Of a stretch of DNA of 64,000 nucleotides, positions 40,889 through 51,623 are shown one piece after another (position 1 is the first letter of the stretch; every line of letters begins with the position of its first letter). Made by a program: the position numbers and the translations under genes. The notes beneath the pieces were generated by a model. The model saw nothing but the letters and a program-made list of their open reading frames with translations. It was not told the DNA's origin and searched no databases. This DNA comes from Fragum whitleyi (taxonomy: Eukaryota > Mollusca > Bivalvia > Cardiida > Cardiidae): assembly GCA_948146395.1 (NCBI GenBank), contig OX411544.1, positions 59,263,642-59,327,641 on the forward strand, read 5' to 3'.

Positions 40889-43800
40889 TATATTAATTGC
40901 CCTCGCACTAATTAATTCATCAAATACATTGAACGAATATTTGTGTGGAAGTGGAATACAAAGCGGTTGCGTTTTTTTTGTTTATATGTATAAATCTGGT
41001 GCGTCAATCTTTCCAATATGGCGGCCTATGGCTACGGCTTGAGAATCGCTAGAACGATGTTTTTAAAATGCTAAATCAATGATGTGAATGCAGGTTTTCC
41101 GTTAAATTCAACGTTGATTGATGAATAAATAAAAACAGACGGACAAGCCAAAACAATTTGTCTACTCACCTAGTGATTAAACGTGCAATACAAAGATCGA
41201 TGATTTTCCTGACAATAAAATTTGTAGAATCCTCGGCGTACTAATTTTGAAACTCAAATTTACTATTGACATCAAGGTATCCATTAAGAAGTTTTCATAA
41301 GATTGTGTTTATCTTCAAAAGGAAAAATATAATTCAAAGTATTACATTAAACAAACAAAATAGCTGCTTTTTTTAAACTGTCTGCACTACTTTTGGTGTC
41401 ATTGGGTCCGGTGCAAAAAGATAGAATAAATTCCAGAAAAAAAGTAGTTCTTTGCCTAAACTAGTATACAGACACCCTATACACTATCACCATATACATC
41501 CTTCCAGCTAATCGCAATAAGTCTGCCATTTTGACAAATGGCGACTTAAAAACCTTTAACCATGCTAATATTTTCTGATTGCTTTTACCTAAGAATAGTC
41601 TCGTCTCAGCCCCCCCCCCCCCTTTTTTTTGCAATTTCAGAGAATACTTTTGTAGTAGGTCTACTACAAGCCTCTTTAATCCAAGTTCATTTAAACAAGT
41701 GCTGAAAACTTCTTTTAAGAGACAGAGGACCCAATTAAAAGTTTTGTTATGACTTTATCGCCTTTAATTCCCTTTGAAAAATACTGTTATGAAGAGTGTG
41801 GCAGCCAGACTAACCTAGGAACATCATTACTTCATATATGTGACCCGTACTTAAAAAACAAAAAAGCTACACTTTTCAAAATAAAATGTGAACTTTTATC
41901 CATCGACCGTAAAAAAAAGATAACCGTGTAGCATATACAGTCTGATACTCCTCATAATCATTTACTTTCATGTCTTATCCTGCAAATAAATGAACAAGAA
42001 CTTTGAAGATTAATTGAAAATTATAAGTACTGCGTGTAATTTTCCAAAGTAAAGGCATTAAAAGCTTTTAGATTGCGTTTCATATTGGAGATTCATACAA
42101 TCTCAAATAATAATTCCAATTGAATAAATTTGTAATAGTTTACCTTCCTATTATCACAACTAAAAATAAAAAAAAAAAAACGAAAAGATATAATATAATA
42201 TATGTTACGGTGCATGACAGAGAGTGTATCAGTATAGTAATTACATCACTGATAGAGGTTACATACTAGGTGGGCGACACCCAAAGGGTTTCGCAGAAGA
42301 GAAATGAAGAGAAGATGAATTATAGTCCATATCTTCGGTTGATCTCACTCATTACTGTGTGCGAAAAAAGGGAAAATGAAAAAGAAAAAAACGATACAGG
42401 GATAATTTTAGCTCTTTTTTCAGTGTAAGATCGAAAGGCTTTATGTTAAATCAAGTGAACAAAAAATATTTTAACAGGTGTTAGGGCTACGAAATGAAAT
42501 AAAGCGTTTGGCGTTCAATAATCAAGTATTTATTTACCTTGCACGAAAATTAATAACGGATATCCTAATCATTTAATACAAAAATGACATGTTATGCGTA
42601 ATTTGTAAGATTGCCTCTTAAAAGCGCGTCATTTCGCTCGAGGTTGCATGACAACGTCGATCATGACGTCATATACCAAACGTCCTGCTTCTAAAGATGA
42701 TAAATATACACATTCGGATGTAATTTTCTTTTCAATACGAATTTTCACAGACATACCAACTAGCTGCAGACCTAGATGGAGAGCACCTCTACGCGTTTCT
42801 GTTACTTTTATCAAACTTTATCGTCTAGATTTGTCTGCCCTCAAATCGCGGCTATATCCGGCAAAATCGTATGTTTTATCTGTGTAGAACATTCCGTTCC
42901 GAAGGAATCGAACAAAGTTCAATTCATTTTTCTATTCATTCCTCATTTCTTATGGAATACATTTCTTTTGTTTCATTTATTTGAATGGGATTTATTAGCT
43001 ATTCTAGCTATGATTTCCTGTCTGTTCGTATGTCTATCCGTCCGCCCGTCTGTAAAACTTACACTTATTTTCCCAGAAGAGTCCAAAATCTCTATCCGAT
43101 CTACTTCATACTTTCAAATAATGATTATACCAATATCAGAATATTTTTGTTCGAAATTAGTTTGAAAATATCAAAGGAAAAGGGGCATTAGGGAAATCTA
43201 ATTACAATATACTCGTTAAAGCATAAGAGTTTACTGCTTGCGTCCAATTTTCTTAATGCTTTCACAGAATGATTGAATCAACATAAGTATTGGTCCTTTC
43301 GAAGTTATGCCAAGTTCGTCAAGTACCACGAGAAAATTGGCATTTTGGGAATTGATTTAAAAAAATATCTGCTGACGCAATAGAGTTCACAGTTTTAATA
43401 TAATTCGCTTCAAACGTAAAGATTGTACCAATGAAATCATTGTTCCTTTTGAAAATAGGTCAGGGCGGTGAAGTATTAATGAAAAAGGGGCATTATGATA
43501 ATTGGTGACATTATCCCAACCCTTGACATTTAACTGACTTTAGATAGATTGTTTCCCCTTAAGTACTTTCAAATAACGCGTGACTATATCTTATACAGCC
43601 ATTGGCTTTACACCCTGCAAATGTTCAAGAAATGATTCTTGAACGTTCTAGAGCAACTCATGTTTGTTGAACTCAAATTTGAGGACTGGTTCAATATCAA
43701 GTACTAGAAGACCAAGAACTAGTTCTAGAACTGGTTCAAGAGCTAGTTCGGCTGTTCTTGAATTGCCAATTAACGTTCTAGAACGTCTAAGAACCAGTTC

Positions 43801-44689
43801 TTGAACCTTTTCGCGGGGAAGGTGGCGGTAGAGCGTCCCAGGCTCTCATGGACGTCCTGTGATTTCGAAAAATTTAAAAACGAAAAACTAAAATCATCTA
43901 GTAATTCGGCGGGTCTACCCTCTCAGAAAATATTTAAGATCAGAGTATGGCTAGCTGTTTTGATCTATTTTGTATAAATCTCGGAGATAGTTCAGAAGGT
44001 TTGATTGACTTTTTATATAAAGCGAATAAAGTTTTTTTCCCCTTCAATTCTGGTATGTATTACTTCAATGCAAATTAGCGTCAATTTTCAATCAAAATAC
44101 GAAACAGGACCTTTTTGTGCTTAGATATATATTTTAAAATAATTTCACCTCAGGGTTATATTTTCCGTAGAATTTCAAAAGCAACTTAAACTACACACTT
44201 GGCTGATGGTACCCTTTTAAACTTGTCTAGGTATAAAATAAGCACCCCGACCCCATTTATTTCATTTTTAAAAACAGAAAATGAAGATGTATTTGAACAA
44301 AAGTTTCATATTTGAGAAAAGCTGAGCGAACAATCGTAACACCGTCATTTGTAGAATTATCAAAAATTATAAATCAAAGCACAAAAATGCCATGTTTCGC
44401 ATTTTGATTGAAAATGAACAATGCGTTGCATTGAAATAAACACAAAATATGGGAATCGAAAAGAAAAATCTTTAATCAGTCTATACAATAGCTTTTCATC
44501 GAGAATTAAGAGTTTCAAATACCTGCTTCAGAGTACAACCGATAATGTTCTTCTATATAACTTTTTTCTTATACCCTCAATGTTGGTTTAGTCATTATGT
44601 GAATCTTCGAAAAAGATCGGACCAAAATTGTAGACTCTATTTCGAAAATAAAATAAGGTTAACAGACGTACTGACGCACATACGGGAAA
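40889..44689. other. Intergenic stretch without a supported gene
   Basis: Contains a poly(C)/poly(T) run at 41611-41632, an A-run at 42168-42180, a perfect CRE (ATGACGTCAT) at 42663-42672, a degraded GTCTGTCCG-type element around 43015-43190, and a palindrome-rich TTCTAGAAC segment at 43610-43815. No exon could be supported. Confidence 0.5.
43610..43815. repeat. Cluster of GTTCTAGAAC / CAAGAACTAG motifs
   Basis: Many short inverted words (TTCTTGAACGTTCTAGAGC, GAACTAGTTCTAGAACTGGT, AACGTTCTAGAACGTCTAAG, AAGAACCAGTTCTTGAACC) arranged in both senses over 200 bases. Confidence 0.6.
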
Positions 44690-44830
44690 AAGTCTTATCT
44701 TATAACTATACAAATATCCGTATGATAACATCCCGTATGATATTTTTTATGATATCACATAGTTTTTTTTTAGAACAATGATATATTGTTAGTTATTTTT
44801 AGAAACTTGCATTTCAGTTAGAAACACCGA
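44690..44830. repeat. Dispersed repeat L, copy 2
   Basis: Matches 19085-19225 (AACTATACAAATATCCGTAT, TTTATGATATCACATAG, TTAGAACAATGA). Confidence 0.6.
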
Positions 44831-44863
44831 CGAAAACAAGACAAGTAGAGGTTATAAGATAAA

Positions 44864-45012
44864 TATAATACGTACTAAGTGTATTGTATGAAAAAATATC
44901 AAACTCGGTTGTGCGAATTGATAATTGTCTCGGCAAAGGCTCGACAATGATCAATTCTCCCAACCTCATTCGATATTTTTTTTCATATAATACACTAAGT
45001 ACGTATTATATA
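44864..45012. repeat. Fold-back element, ~150 bp
   Basis: Outer arms AATACGTACTAAGTGTATTG / AATACACTAAGTACGTATTA and inner GAATTGATAATTGTC / GACAATGATCAATTC with a CTCGGCAAAGGCT centre. Confidence 0.85.
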
Positions 45013-45641
45013 TAGCTGAATTAGCTGACACTTTCTGTCATGTACTGTAACACATATCATTTTATATTTTCTAGATATTTTACTTAAATTTGTGATAATA
45101 GAAAGGAAAACCGCTAAAGATAATTCTGCGAAAATAATAACATTAATGTGCTCCGTAGTACTAAACTGCAAATTGACCAAAATATATACTGAACAAGCTA
45201 GAAATGCGAAAGTTATTGGCCTATTCTCCGAACTTCTGGATCGTCCCTCGTATGTCCATCCTAAACCTTGTAATCATTCATACGGATCCAGCCTAGTCGA
45301 TGACCGTCCACTGAACCGTATTTGCAATTCCTGAAGTGTCTACAAGGGGTGTAATAAGAAATTGTATATTCATGAATAAAATTAGAGTTGTTTCCCTTGG
45401 ACCATATCTTGCCTTACATCGTTACTATTTTTACTGCTGATGCTGAGATTTTACGTCGCAGTGCGCTCAACAAACAAAGGTGTCATGAAAAGGGAAATCG
45501 TGGATTAAAATAACTCTTTACTATCGAAAGAAGGTTTTCATAGAAAAAAAGACAGCAGACATGTAAGATAAAAATGTTACCTTTTGCATACGTAAATGTA
45601 AATAGTGCGGAAACCAGTTTTCGGGTATGATAATTCCAAAG

Positions 45642-45728
45642 TGACGCATTTCTATTTATAGACACTCACGTTACGGTACCGTTCGAGACTTCGCGGGACT
45701 ACGTTTTATCCGTTTAATGCTGACGCAT
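45642..45728 (+). promoter_or_regulatory. Candidate promoter of the small bZIP gene with two TGACGCAT sites
   Basis: TGACGCAT occurs at 45642-45649 directly before a TATTTATA (45653-45660), and again at 45721-45728 before ATATAATTA. TGACGCAT is a CRE/AP-1-like half-site variant of the kind ATF-family bZIPs bind. The ATG follows at 45800. Confidence 0.4.
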
Positions 45729-45799
45729 ATAATTATCGGGCGGGTCTGTTCTTGTTCAGACATCGAGAGTGAAAATTCCAACGAAAACCGCACAAAACA

Positions 45800-45982
45800 A
45801 TGTGGGAGACTGATCAGGCGGATGAGGCTCGGTTTCTGCTGGCCACGCTGGAATCCTTTCAGACTGGGCGAGTAACACCGTTACTGAAGGAAGAGTTACG
45901 GTGTAAAATACAGAGTCGAAGACTATCTGAGGGAAAGAACGAGCTGGATGTAAACATCAGCGATTCCGATTCCGGGTCTAAG
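45800..45982 (+). CDS. Small bZIP gene, exon 1
   Basis: ATG in context AAAACAATGT; 61 codons to donor TCTAAG|GTATGT. Acidic, ends NISDSDSGSK. No signal or membrane segment. Confidence 0.75.
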
Positions 45983-47498
45983 GTATGTGTGTGACGAAAA
46001 TGGATTGATAATGAACAGACTTTATAAATAACCTAAAATATATTATCAATTGGCGACCAAATCATTGCAATTACAGCTATAGTATTCTGGTGATCAAAAT
46101 CCTCGTAACTCCAGCTTAAATAAGCTGTAGTTACGAGATTTTGATCACCAGTCAACGATATTTTTTCCTATTCCTTTAGATTTTTCGGTTCTGTTATCTT
46201 GGTGAATTTTTGCAATAAGATATGTGATTTTAACAAAAAAGTCGAAAAAAAAATCGTCGACAATACCCAAATTTGAAAACGGAAAGACCCTTCGCCAAAC
46301 ATCAAGAGAAAAAAAACTCGAATTAAAATGAATGTGGCATTCTAAGGTTTTTAGACTTTAACTCAGAAATATTCAGCATTAACATGAACATAAGAAAAGA
46401 AAACAATTAAACATTTTCCTTTAAGCCCTTCTCGACGAATATTGTTAGATGTGTAACGATGTTTCAAGCTGTAGATACTGCATGATACATTTTTCACAAA
46501 TCAATTTATTTTAATCTTCTTCTGTTTTTTCGAATGCATGCAAGAATAACTAAACTCGGAGTAGACCCAGCATTTTCCCCGAATGATTGAATGCGCATGC
46601 AGACAGAAGGATTGGTTAAATAGTGTTTTATCTTCTGTATGCTAAAACGTTAACATTAATATATTAATGTGCTTGAAATGAATTTTATTTCTAATATCAT
46701 TATACACATTCTAAAGTTTGATGAGAAATCGGTTGAATTTCAGTCTGATTTATTTCAAAAGGGCTATAGCTTAAGACCAGATGAGATTGAGAAAAATGAA
46801 AGAAGAAAAGAGCAAAATAGGAGAGCAGCTGCAAAGTTCAGAAGAAAACAGAAGACCGACACAAAAGCTCTTAATCAGGTAAAATGAAATAAGTTAAATC
46901 CAAATGGGACTCGTCTACTCAAATAATGTCGAAATACAATTAGTCAGACTTTCCCAAAAACGGAGACCTCAATGAAATGATTTTTTTATTATTATAGAAG
47001 CAATAAAATATGTTCAAACTTTAAAAGCCTTATAAGCTTTTTTGTTGAAAGTAACATCACATTCTTTGCTAACACAAACGTCTTTAAAATCAAGTCACAA
47101 GAAAAATGCTTGAATGATATCTCGAAAATTTTGAAAATCTGCTCAACATGGGAAGTAGTGCCAAAAACAAAAATTGGAAACAATTTTGATATTCCGCCTT
47201 TCTGCCAAATCTTTTTTTGACGGTGTTCATTATTGAAATAAGTTTGCGGCACGTGATTTGATTAACCCAACACCGAGTTTTTCAAAGAAAGACTCAGATT
47301 TTTTTTCTCAATTCCAAATACATGAAAGCCCCCCATTGGTTTCTTTGATACTATGCTTAATTTCGTCTTCAGCTTGTGTTGGAACTGGAGAAGAAGAACA
47401 GAGACTTAAAAGACACGGTTGCACAATTACAAAAGGAGAGGGATGATTTGAGAGCCGAAATTGTCGAAATATTGAATAAAGGTCCTGTGAATGGTTGA
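45800..47498 (+). CDS. Small bZIP transcription factor, ATF3/ATF4-like (147 aa)
   Basis: Three exons, all phase 0 (45800-45982, 46744-46878, 47373-47498). Residues 26-33 (TPLLKEEL) and nearby IQSRRL resemble the segment before the bZIP in ATF3 (EELR..IQ). The basic region is NRRAAAKFR with N-x7-R spacing. The zipper has Leu at five successive d positions and Ile at the sixth (starting at KAL in exon 2, then LVLELEKKNRDLKDTVAQL). An intron cuts between basic region and zipper at the position used in Fos, ATF3 and JDP2 genes. Where AP-1 proteins have Cys or Ser before the last Arg of the basic motif, this one has Phe; ATF4 proteins have Tyr there, and the zipper start also recalls ATF4. Probably a nuclear dimerising regulator of stress or early-response genes; orthology unresolved. 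Confidence 0.8.
46087..46152. repeat. Palindrome in bZIP intron 1
   Basis: CTGGTGATCAAAATCCTCGT and ACGAGATTTTGATCACCAG are inverted arms; the centre CTCCAGCTTAAATAAGCTGT continues the pairing. Confidence 0.85.
46744..46878 (+). CDS. Small bZIP gene, exon 2 (basic region)
   Basis: Acceptor GTTGAATTTCAG, donor AATCAG|GTAAAA. Forty-five codons containing EKNERRKEQNRRAAAKFRRK. The open frame to the left of the acceptor is intronic. Confidence 0.8.
47373..47498 (+). CDS. Small bZIP gene, exon 3 (leucine zipper)
   Basis: Acceptor TTTCGTCTTCAG. Forty-one codons, LVLELEKKNRDLK...KERDDLRAEIVEIL...NG, then TGA. The protein ends only a few residues after the zipper, so there is no long C-terminal activation domain. 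Confidence 0.8.
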   Translation, partial: LVLELEKKNRDLKDTVAQLQKERDDLRAEIVEILNKGPVNG

Positions 47499-47850
47499 AG
47501 ACTGTTTCGAATTACAGGTCCGAACAGAGATTTATCGAGGCTTATTATTGAAAAGGTGGACCCTTCAAAAAATAGTTGTTGGAAATTGAAATGGCCTAAT
47601 GACTGTTTTATCAAAAGAAAGGACAACCCATATCATTATTTTACCGAGGAAATTGAAAATAGATTTCACATGACATTACTGATTACTCTTTTGCTCATGA
47701 CACTTTTTTTCTCCAATCAGGAAAATCTAGTCAACTACATGTATGAGAAAAAAGTCATTTTGAGTGATAGCAAAGACATTGGATTTCATTTGATTACGTT
47801 GTTGTTGTTATTGTTTCGATTCCTTGCAATGAAAGACACATTCTTTAATG

Positions 47851-48252
47851 CTTTTTGGTGGTTTATCGAGAAATAACGGTAGATTATCACTTTTTAATCT
47901 GCAATAGCAGTGAAATTATCAAAAACTTATACCCGGCTTTTGTGCATTTCATCCTATCTGACGTCATCTATGCGGGGAGAAATAAGTGACGTCACAATGA
48001 ACGTTGCATAGCAATCACGTGCAAAATGACGCGCTTTATGAAATATGTCCCAGATATTTCACATTTTGTCTCATTTTTGCATTAAAGAAACAGAATAATC
48101 GTTTGTTTTCCAGTAAGACCGTTTTATATTTCATTTCGTGAACAACAAAAGCGATATTTTCACTCGTGGCACTGTCACTCGTGAAAATATAGCTTATGTT
48201 GTTCACTCAATGAAATATAAATTGATCTTACACTGAAACAAACGATTATCCT
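47851..48252. repeat. Dispersed repeat K, copy 2
   Basis: Longer and better preserved than 31351-31694. It contains two CRE-type sites (CTGACGTCATC near 47960 and GTGACGTCAC near 47990) and a long inverted repeat at 48118-48220 (ATTTCATTTCGTGAACAACA / GTTGTTCACTCAATGAAAT). Confidence 0.8.
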
Positions 48253-48711
48253 CTATGTATCTCTGCAATTATCGATAATGTTCACGCTTTGGATGATCTT
48301 TAAACTCGGACTGTCATTACCATTGAAAGACTCTCTCACTGCCTTAGTTTTTATTTATAAGTTTATCAAATTGGAAACATTTTCAAATCAGTTACATCAT
48401 GAGACGTTTCCGTACAACACGAATGTAATGAGATTTTAAAAAAAATGTCTTTATGCAACTTTTTTTCATTTATATTTTTTTTCTTTTTGCAATAAAACAC
48501 ATCAAGAGTGGAATGAATTTCAAAATCCACCCCTTCTCATTTTTTATGTGTTTAAAACGATTGTAAATGATTCATCCCTTATCCCGCTGGATTCAAATTA
48601 ATTTCACAAACGTTGCTAAATTCAGAGACATTTCAAATAGTTTTTTTCTCACATTTTTTAATTCAATCAGCATTTATGCGTTGTAGGCTTGACAAGGCCG
48701 ATACTGACTAG

Positions 48712-49065
48712 GTGTATCAATATGTCGCTAACTGCCTCATGCTCAAGAAGAGTTATATTATCGAGTACTGTTTCAATGGCTGTTATGAAACCCAATTGAC
48801 CACATTCAGTCCGAGTCTGGTGCAATGGAAAAGAGACAAGCAAAACGTTTTAGCCACAGAAACCTGGTGGAGAATGCATATACATCGACAGCATGAAATC
48901 ATGTATTTCTTCTTTAAATTCGATCATCATCATCTTTTTTTTCTTTCTTTTCATGAAGCCAAAATTATTGCAAATATTGGCATGATTGTAAAAATTATTG
49001 TATTGTTTTGTTGTATGAACTCGAAGAAGCTAATTATTCCAAAAGGTCTGAAACGATTTATGTAA
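48712..49065 (+). CDS. Unidentified ORF, probably fragment of a repeat-borne gene
   Basis: An open frame of 117 codons without an ATG start. The first ~65 residues (NCLMLKKSYIIEYCFNGCYE, PSLVQWKRDKQNVLATETWW) look protein-like; the rest is AT-rich filler. I do not recognise it. Confidence 0.2.
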   Translation: MYQYVANCLMLKKSYIIEYCFNGCYETQLTTFSPSLVQWKRDKQNVLATETWWRMHIHRQHEIMYFFFKFDHHHLFFLSFHEAKIIANIGMIVKIIVLFCCMNSKKLIIPKGLKRFM

Positions 49066-49807
49066 AAAAATGTCTTCCTTTCATCAATTTGATCACTATC
49101 TTTCTTTTTGTTCTTACTTTTCATGTCCTCAATTAATTGTAAATAATGGCAAAGTGTGAGGATATTGAATAAGGGGTCATGGAATGCCGAATATATTTAA
49201 CGAGCCAATTATAAACAGATAAAAACGAGGCTGTGCTGAGTTTTTATCTGGTTTTGATGACGAGTTTATTAAATTCTGTGTTTTATGAGCACAATTTTTA
49301 TATTCTAATTATAATATGACCCGAATTGTTCGAAAAATCGTCAAAAGTCTTGAAATTAAAAATTTCAACTTTTCGCGTAACTTATACCCCTTCTCCTAGA
49401 TTTGTGCATCTTAATAATAACACATGTGTGTGCAAAGATAAAAGTGAAAACAAAAAATTTACTTCATTTTCCATTGCAGAGTTATGTTCTCTAATGTAAA
49501 ATAAACAAAAAAATATTGTTATTCAACAAATTCATTATACTGCAAAAGAAAACACAATTCTTTTTTCCCCTTTACACAATTAGGTTTTATAAAAAATCTA
49601 ATAACAATAGAGATTTGACATGCTGATGTGAAGGCACGACTTGATGAGAAACAGGGATAACGCCGATTAAAACTGACGTCACAATATAAATATTATAACG
49701 TCATTATCTCGGACACAAAATAGTGTTGCTATTCGTTCTGAACTCATTTGCATAGTTATTCCACTAGTGTTAGAACACCTGTGTAATATCAAAAATAGTC
49801 AACGGTT

Positions 49808-49839
<32 letters not shown>

Positions 49840-51291
49840 TTTTTTGTTTTTTCACTCCCGCGAAGTAGGCCATATTATAAATTATTGTATTGTTTTGTTG
49901 TATGAACTTTTATATACATATAGAGAGAAAACAAAGCATTTCCAAAGCTGATACTTTATGTTATTCAAAACATCCTCCATTTCAATAGAACATTTTTTCC
50001 GAAGATTATCGCGAGGGTCATTTATGGCTATAGGTTTAAACATTGGAAATAGCTGGCTGAAATATTTTTCCATAATATGATAAAATGCTAACGTCTGACT
50101 TCGATGGCTGAATGTGGAACTGTCGTATATTACAACTGTTTCTTGCTGAGCCATTGATTAAAGCATACCGAATTGGCATAACATCGACAATGCATGAGGA
50201 AATCGGTCGGTCGATTTCTACCATGGGTATTCTGAAATTGTGGAAGAAAATGCGGCCTGTCAAATGTAGACTACATAATATAATGTATGCAACTTGTTCA
50301 CTGACTTCCAACTCAACCCGTTTGTCTTAATATAATTTTCACTGGGTCGAAATGTCTAGTCTAACTAGAATTGTTTCTGGTGACCATGTTTAGCGAAGGA
50401 AAAGGTTCGCGAACATTAGGAATTGATCATGTAAAATCATCATTTTTTCAAACTCATATAATTCATATAACTGAACCTAACTTTTTCTATTTACCTATAC
50501 AAGATCTCTAAGATAATGTATAGAATATTTTCGAAAACCACACAATTTTCTTAAAATAAGCAATCGAAGTACCCTAAATCCGTAGAAATGCCTTATATTC
50601 CCCCAAAATAGTTATTCAAAGCTACAAAAAAATATGAAGCCCTTCTTGCCACACCTCCAAATGTTTATCAATCAATAGTTGTTACTTCTAGAATGTTTAA
50701 GCGGTATCTTGTGATTTCTGAAATTTGGCTTCCCCCAAAATACTTGTTCAAAGTTACAAAATAAATATGAAGGCCTTCTTGCCACAACTCCATATTTTTA
50801 TCAAGGAATAGTTATTACTTCTAGAATGTTTAAGTTATATAGTGGTTTCGCAAATTTGGCTTTTTATTTTTTTGGCTTCCTGAATTTCAAAATTTCGTCG
50901 AAAATGGACAATTTTACCGTTTTAGGGCTACTTTAATGCCGTTTTTTTCAAGAACTGGCGAAGTCATGGAAAATATCTTTTGTACAATTTGAAAGAAGGG
51001 GATATGGGTAACTTGATATCGTTGAGATCAATAGAAAACAGACTAAGTCAATTTTTCAGGGCCAAAATGTACGTTTTTTTACCATGGCATTTGAGAAAAT
51101 TCCTGCCGATATCGTTCAATCACTATATTCTTGACAATGGACTAAGAACGATCCTCTCTGTAAGTCCTACCATCCATCCATCTGTCCGTCTGTACACCCA
51201 ATTCTTGTGAACACAACTCTTCCTACATGTATGTATGGATCTGTATAAACCTTTCGCAGAATATTCCTTGTAATGACACCTTTCGCATCAG
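49066..51291. other. Intergenic stretch without a gene
   Basis: Has a CRE-type CTGACGTCAC near 49672 followed by ATAACGTCATT, and a 29-base poly(T) at about 49810-49838. At 50585-50870 there are two loosely repeated 150-bp blocks (CCCCAAAATA...TTCAAAG and TACTTCTAGAATGTTTAAG). Confidence 0.5.
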
Positions 51292-51623
51292 CAGCTGTGC
51301 TAAAATACCAGCCCGATTAGCTCAGTTGGTAGAGCACCGGACTTCAAAACCATTGGAGTTCGGCGGCGTGGGTTCGATTCCCGGGCTGGTACACTAATAA
51401 AAACTAATTGTCTTTCGGATGAGACGTTAAACCGAGGCCCCGTGAGACGGTGCTTTACACCGAGCACGTTGAAGAACCATGGCGGATCTCAGCAGTAGTT
51501 TCGTTATGTATCCTTGCACTATCCCACGTAACAACTAACCGTCTTCTGAGGGCGTCGCTCATATGGGCATGTACTACGGTAGCGACGATAAATAAACGGA
51601 AATACACACACAGCTGTGCTAAA
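51292..51623 (+). mobile_element. tRNA-derived SINE with 13-bp target-site duplication
   Basis: CAGCTGTGCTAAA occurs at 51292-51304 and again at 51611-51623. Between them is a tRNA-like head (TAGCTCAGTTGGTAGAGCA ... GGGTTCGATTCCCGGGCTGG) and a body with TTCGGATGAGACGTTAAACC, a conserved central block I associate with the MetaSINE/core-type SINEs of invertebrates. The tail is ATAAATAAACGGAAATACA. The perfect duplication suggests a fairly young insertion. Confidence 0.85.

Noticed and set aside
42629..42887. Overlapping ORFs on both strands next to a perfect CRE, as a promoter and first exon
   Set aside because: No splice donor, no downstream exon and no second conserved element could be found.
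48712..49065. Gene for a small membrane protein
   Set aside because: No ATG, and the hydrophobic second half comes from AT-rich simple sequence.
51305..51385. Functional tRNA gene
   Set aside because: The head has no proper anticodon stem, and it is joined to a SINE body bounded by a target-site duplication.
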